Assembly (NCBI GenBank): GCA_016785955.1
Contig: JAEUWH010000086.1
Coordinates: 77,561-111,387 of the forward strand
Length of the DNA: 33,827 nucleotides
Direction of reading: 5' to 3'
Source of the DNA: Pseudobdellovibrionaceae bacterium
GTDB taxonomy: Bacteria; Bdellovibrionota; Bdellovibrionia; Bdellovibrionales; Bdellovibrionaceae
Part shown: positions 31,613 to 33,827 of the stretch, one piece after another
How positions within the stretch are numbered: position 1 is the stretch's first letter
Layout: the number at the start of each line of letters is the position of its first letter
The notes under the pieces: generated by a model
The model's input: only the letters and a program-made list of their open reading frames with translations
Told to the model about the DNA's origin: nothing
Databases searched by the model: none
Made by a program: the position numbers and the translations under genes

Positions 31613-33565
31613 TCAATTTTTTCTTTTACGGCGCTCGGGGAATATTAAAACATAAGGATGCCGCACAAGAATTTTTCCTGTCCAACGCAATAATTTTACA
31701 AATGCCCCTCGAGAAGCATCCGAGGCCGCCAATGCCAACGTAAGTGACAATGAAAAACTGACCAACAAATTACAGACTCCCACCAAAATCAAACCACCAA
31801 TAGCATCAACAAAATCAAACCAAGTGTATTCAACATGGCTGAGCACCACGGGTAATGCCGATGAAAATGCTCCTGATGCCAAGGTGACATGCCTTGCTTC
31901 TAGCGGAATGCCAAGAAATTTCAAAAGTTGAGGCACCAAGCCTAGTAAAAATCCCAGCGAAATATTCGCGGCAAGCGCGTTACTATTTTCACGTATAAAC
32001 TGCGAAACTCGCAGTGTTCCCTTCTTTCCAAAAAACGCTGAAATTTTAGAGTTATGCTTTATTCGATCCGGTAAATCAGTCACGATACAAAAGTTTTCAA
32101 ACCATCCGGCAATTAAACTAGACAAAAATAACAATACACCCGTAAAGCATGCAAATAGCAATGTCGGCCCCAGCAAATGGCTTGAAATAAAAACTTGTCG
32201 CGCTTCATCTACACTCATGATAGGCGAGCCGAACCATTGAAATGCCATCGAGATAAAAAAACAAACTGGCACTACGGCAGAAATATTTCCCAATACCGCA
32301 ACGATCTGCGCACGTAAAATATAAAGAATAGCTAGGCCACTTTCCCGTGTCGATGTCGCCAAAGTTTTCGCCAAGAAAGCTGCCGTCGTCGAAGGTTGCT
32401 TTGTCGCCAAGGTAAAGCCCGCTAATTGTATCGATAAAAAGCTTAAGGAATAGTTGATTGACTCCGTTAAGCCTTTAATAAATCCAGAGAAGCCAAGAAA
32501 TGAAAGCACATGCTTAACAAACACCGTCATTGCAGTGATCAAACCACCGCCCAGCGCTGAAAAAAACATGGACCGTATATCCTCACCCGTTTTGGCAATA
32601 TAATGCTCACCAACCACCGAATTTCCCTGAACCACTCGGCGTGACATTAGCTCTAGATTAGTAGAAAGGAATGCTTTGATACCACGACTTTCATGCACAT
32701 CCCGCACGAGCTCTGAAAAAAGTAAACGACATGACAATGCCCTGGGAATTTTGGGATCTAATATATTCAACAACAATTTAAAACGTTTGATTCTTTTAAG
32801 TTGGATTTGCAAAGTATAAACTGTTTCAATTTCAACACCCATTTTACCAATATTATCTTGGATCTGATGTGTCACATTTTCTAACAGCTGAATTGATTCA
32901 GCGATATCCCTAAGATTGACGACTTCTGATTGGCTAGAAAAATCAAACAGAATCCGTTTAGAAATTTTTTCAGCATTTTCCCAATTTACGAAACCACGCT
33001 TAAACATTTTATTGGATAACATCAAAGAGCTATTCGCTAATTGGATACTCATTCGCAACAGCGACTGCTGCAAAGCTCCATTTATCATTTTAAAATCGGT
33101 CTGATCTCGAAATACCTCGTCGACAAATTCATTAATTGCCATTTCATCAATGGCATCAATCATCACGATTTCATTTTCGGTATCAAAATTATTTTTTAAT
33201 ATTGAAACCAAATCATTCTGAAACAAGCCTTCTGGCAAAATTTTTGTTTGCAAACGATTAATGAAATCTTGGAAAAAGCTAGCTTCCTCGGGAAGCCCCG
33301 CGCTGGACAACTGATGGGATGTTATTAAGTCGACTAAAACCTGACGTAAGTTAACTTCGACACCATGTCGCCACTCTGTATTGGCTCTTAACTGGAGAGT
33401 TAAGAATTTCAAACGAGTCGTGTAAATACGCTCCCATTTAATCTCTTTTTCATCACCTGAACGCGCTCGCTGGAACCAATGCAACAATCGCGACAACCAC
33501 TTTGCCCGTCCCTGTTCATCTAAATTAGCGCTTTTTTCCGAGAGTATTGCACTGAGTAGTTCCAA
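31613..33565 (-). CDS. PF10136 ('site-specific recombinase' Gcr family) membrane protein
   Basis: 650 residues from a TTG at 33565 with GGGG five bases upstream; a stop codon lies a few codons upstream in frame. The N-terminal half is helical and soluble (repeated leucine-rich helices, for example LLENVTHQIQDNIG). The C-terminal half has about six transmembrane segments (for example IVAVLGNISAVVPVCFFIS, LLFACFTGVLLFLSSLIAG, ILVGVCNLLVSFSLSLTLA). The pattern matches proteins annotated as Gcr-type site-specific recombinase, but there are no recombinase catalytic motifs, so that name is probably historical. Its true job is unknown; it may be an inner-membrane protein of the cell envelope. It is followed by flagellar genes without an obvious operon link. 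Confidence 0.75.
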   Translation of the reverse strand: MELLSAILSEKSANLDEQGRAKWLSRLLHWFQRARSGDEKEIKWERIYTTRLKFLTLQLRANTEWRHGVEVNLRQVLVDLITSHQLSSAGLPEEASFFQDFINRLQTKILPEGLFQNDLVSILKNNFDTENEIVMIDAIDEMAINEFVDEVFRDQTDFKMINGALQQSLLRMSIQLANSSLMLSNKMFKRGFVNWENAEKISKRILFDFSSQSEVVNLRDIAESIQLLENVTHQIQDNIGKMGVEIETVYTLQIQLKRIKRFKLLLNILDPKIPRALSCRLLFSELVRDVHESRGIKAFLSTNLELMSRRVVQGNSVVGEHYIAKTGEDIRSMFFSALGGGLITAMTVFVKHVLSFLGFSGFIKGLTESINYSLSFLSIQLAGFTLATKQPSTTAAFLAKTLATSTRESGLAILYILRAQIVAVLGNISAVVPVCFFISMAFQWFGSPIMSVDEARQVFISSHLLGPTLLFACFTGVLLFLSSLIAGWFENFCIVTDLPDRIKHNSKISAFFGKKGTLRVSQFIRENSNALAANISLGFLLGLVPQLLKFLGIPLEARHVTLASGAFSSALPVVLSHVEYTWFDFVDAIGGLILVGVCNLLVSFSLSLTLALAASDASRGAFVKLLRWTGKILVRHPYVLIFPERRKRKN

Positions 33566-33637
33566 AAATGCCCCATTTTAATTTGAAAAAACTAGATTAC
33601 TACAAAGATAAAAATTAGACACTTAAAAAAGGAAACT

Positions 33638-33707
33638 GCGCCACTTGGTGGCGCGTATTCGTGTAAGAAACATTTCGATATTCGGAGTGCCTTTAGAGGC
33701 ACCGAAT
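33638..33707 (-). ncRNA. Two tandem hairpins in the leader of the PF10136 gene
   Basis: GCGCCAC/GTGGCGC around three bases (33638-33654) and ATTCG..GTGCCT/AGGCAC..CGAAT with a two-base bulge around TTAG (33680-33707). On the minus strand the first is followed by a T-rich run nine bases later and then, after about 60 bases, by the PF10136 gene start. The layout resembles an attenuator or structured leader. It does not match a riboswitch class I know. Confidence 0.35.
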
Positions 33708-33774
33708 CTCGCTCTTGCGTTTCAGGTGCAAACTCAATTTAAAACTAGTCCTAGGCTTGTAACATGGCCGTCGT

Positions 33775-33827
33775 ATGATTAATTTAAAACCTAAGCGTCA
33801 CTATTCATGCCCCCATTGTCGCAGTTT
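33775..33827 (+). CDS. Start of an unknown gene with a CPHC motif (runs off right edge)
   Basis: ATG at 33775 opens a frame reading MINLKPKRHYSCPHCRS to the window end. CPHC suggests the first half of a zinc ribbon. No clear ribosome binding site is present, so the start is tentative, and nothing more can be said of its function. Confidence 0.4.
   Translation, partial: MINLKPKRHYSCPHCRS

Noticed and set aside
31613-33565. A mobile element or integrase next to flagellar genes
   Set aside because: Despite the family name there are no catalytic motifs, terminal repeats or attachment sites, and the protein is a multi-pass membrane protein.
33630-33740. A cyclic-di-GMP riboswitch, known to be abundant in Bdellovibrio
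   Set aside because: ACGCAAGAGC on the minus strand loosely recalls the GEMM core, but the paired elements and tetraloop receptor pattern are not there.

Overview
The window reads as a compact chromosomal segment of a Gram-negative, flagellated, moderately AT-rich bacterium. The best guess is a member of the Bdellovibrionota (Bdellovibrio or Pseudobdellovibrio-like). That placement is inference, based on the mix of families: many lipoproteins and outer-membrane proteins, a CxxCH secreted protein of a type common in that group, a Gcr/PF10136 protein beside flagellar genes, an RpoH-like sigma factor and a class III cyclase. No tRNA, rRNA, CRISPR array, insertion sequence or prophage gene was recognised.

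Layout. Bases 1-2053 (minus) hold the 5' end of an unknown gene and aspS. Bases 2180-3676 (plus) hold a PHA-system-like small protein and an RpoH-like sigma factor with a long N-terminal extension. A 368-base gene-free stretch follows, with palindromes and a very good sigma-54 promoter, leading into a secreted CxxCH protein (4045-5385). dciA (minus) and trmFO (plus) diverge from only 26 bases, and a membrane-bound class III nucleotide cyclase follows. A minus-strand block carries an outer-membrane barrel gene, an overlapping lipoprotein gene, and tdk upstream of both. mltF (plus) converges on the glmU-glmS operon (minus).

Bases 18081-21841 hold a HAD phosphatase-like gene overlapping a histidine-kinase-like protein that stops after its H-box domain and has no ATPase domain, then an NtrC-type sigma-54 activator. 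Next come htpG-trx-PPC as an apparent operon, an unknown lipoprotein, a zinc alcohol dehydrogenase and mdh. Bases 28348-33565 (minus) hold a membrane-anchored unknown, flgE, the flagellar-operon protein of the TIGR02530 family and the PF10136 membrane protein. The right edge has the first codons of a plus-strand gene with a CPHC motif.

How the genes fit together. Cell-wall precursor supply (glmU, glmS) lies next to wall cleavage (mltF). Protein quality control appears as an RpoH-like factor and htpG with a thioredoxin. Sigma-54 control is represented by one activator and one sigma-54 promoter, though nothing shows that they are partners. The most interesting unexplained signal is a dispersed 21-31 base element (copies near 3983, 25990 and 31583, with partial copies at 31566 and 30968). 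It carries a conserved TAGATAGG core and can fold into a small hairpin with a conserved GTAATGA/GTAATAA loop. In one case it starts exactly where the sigma-54 transcript should begin.
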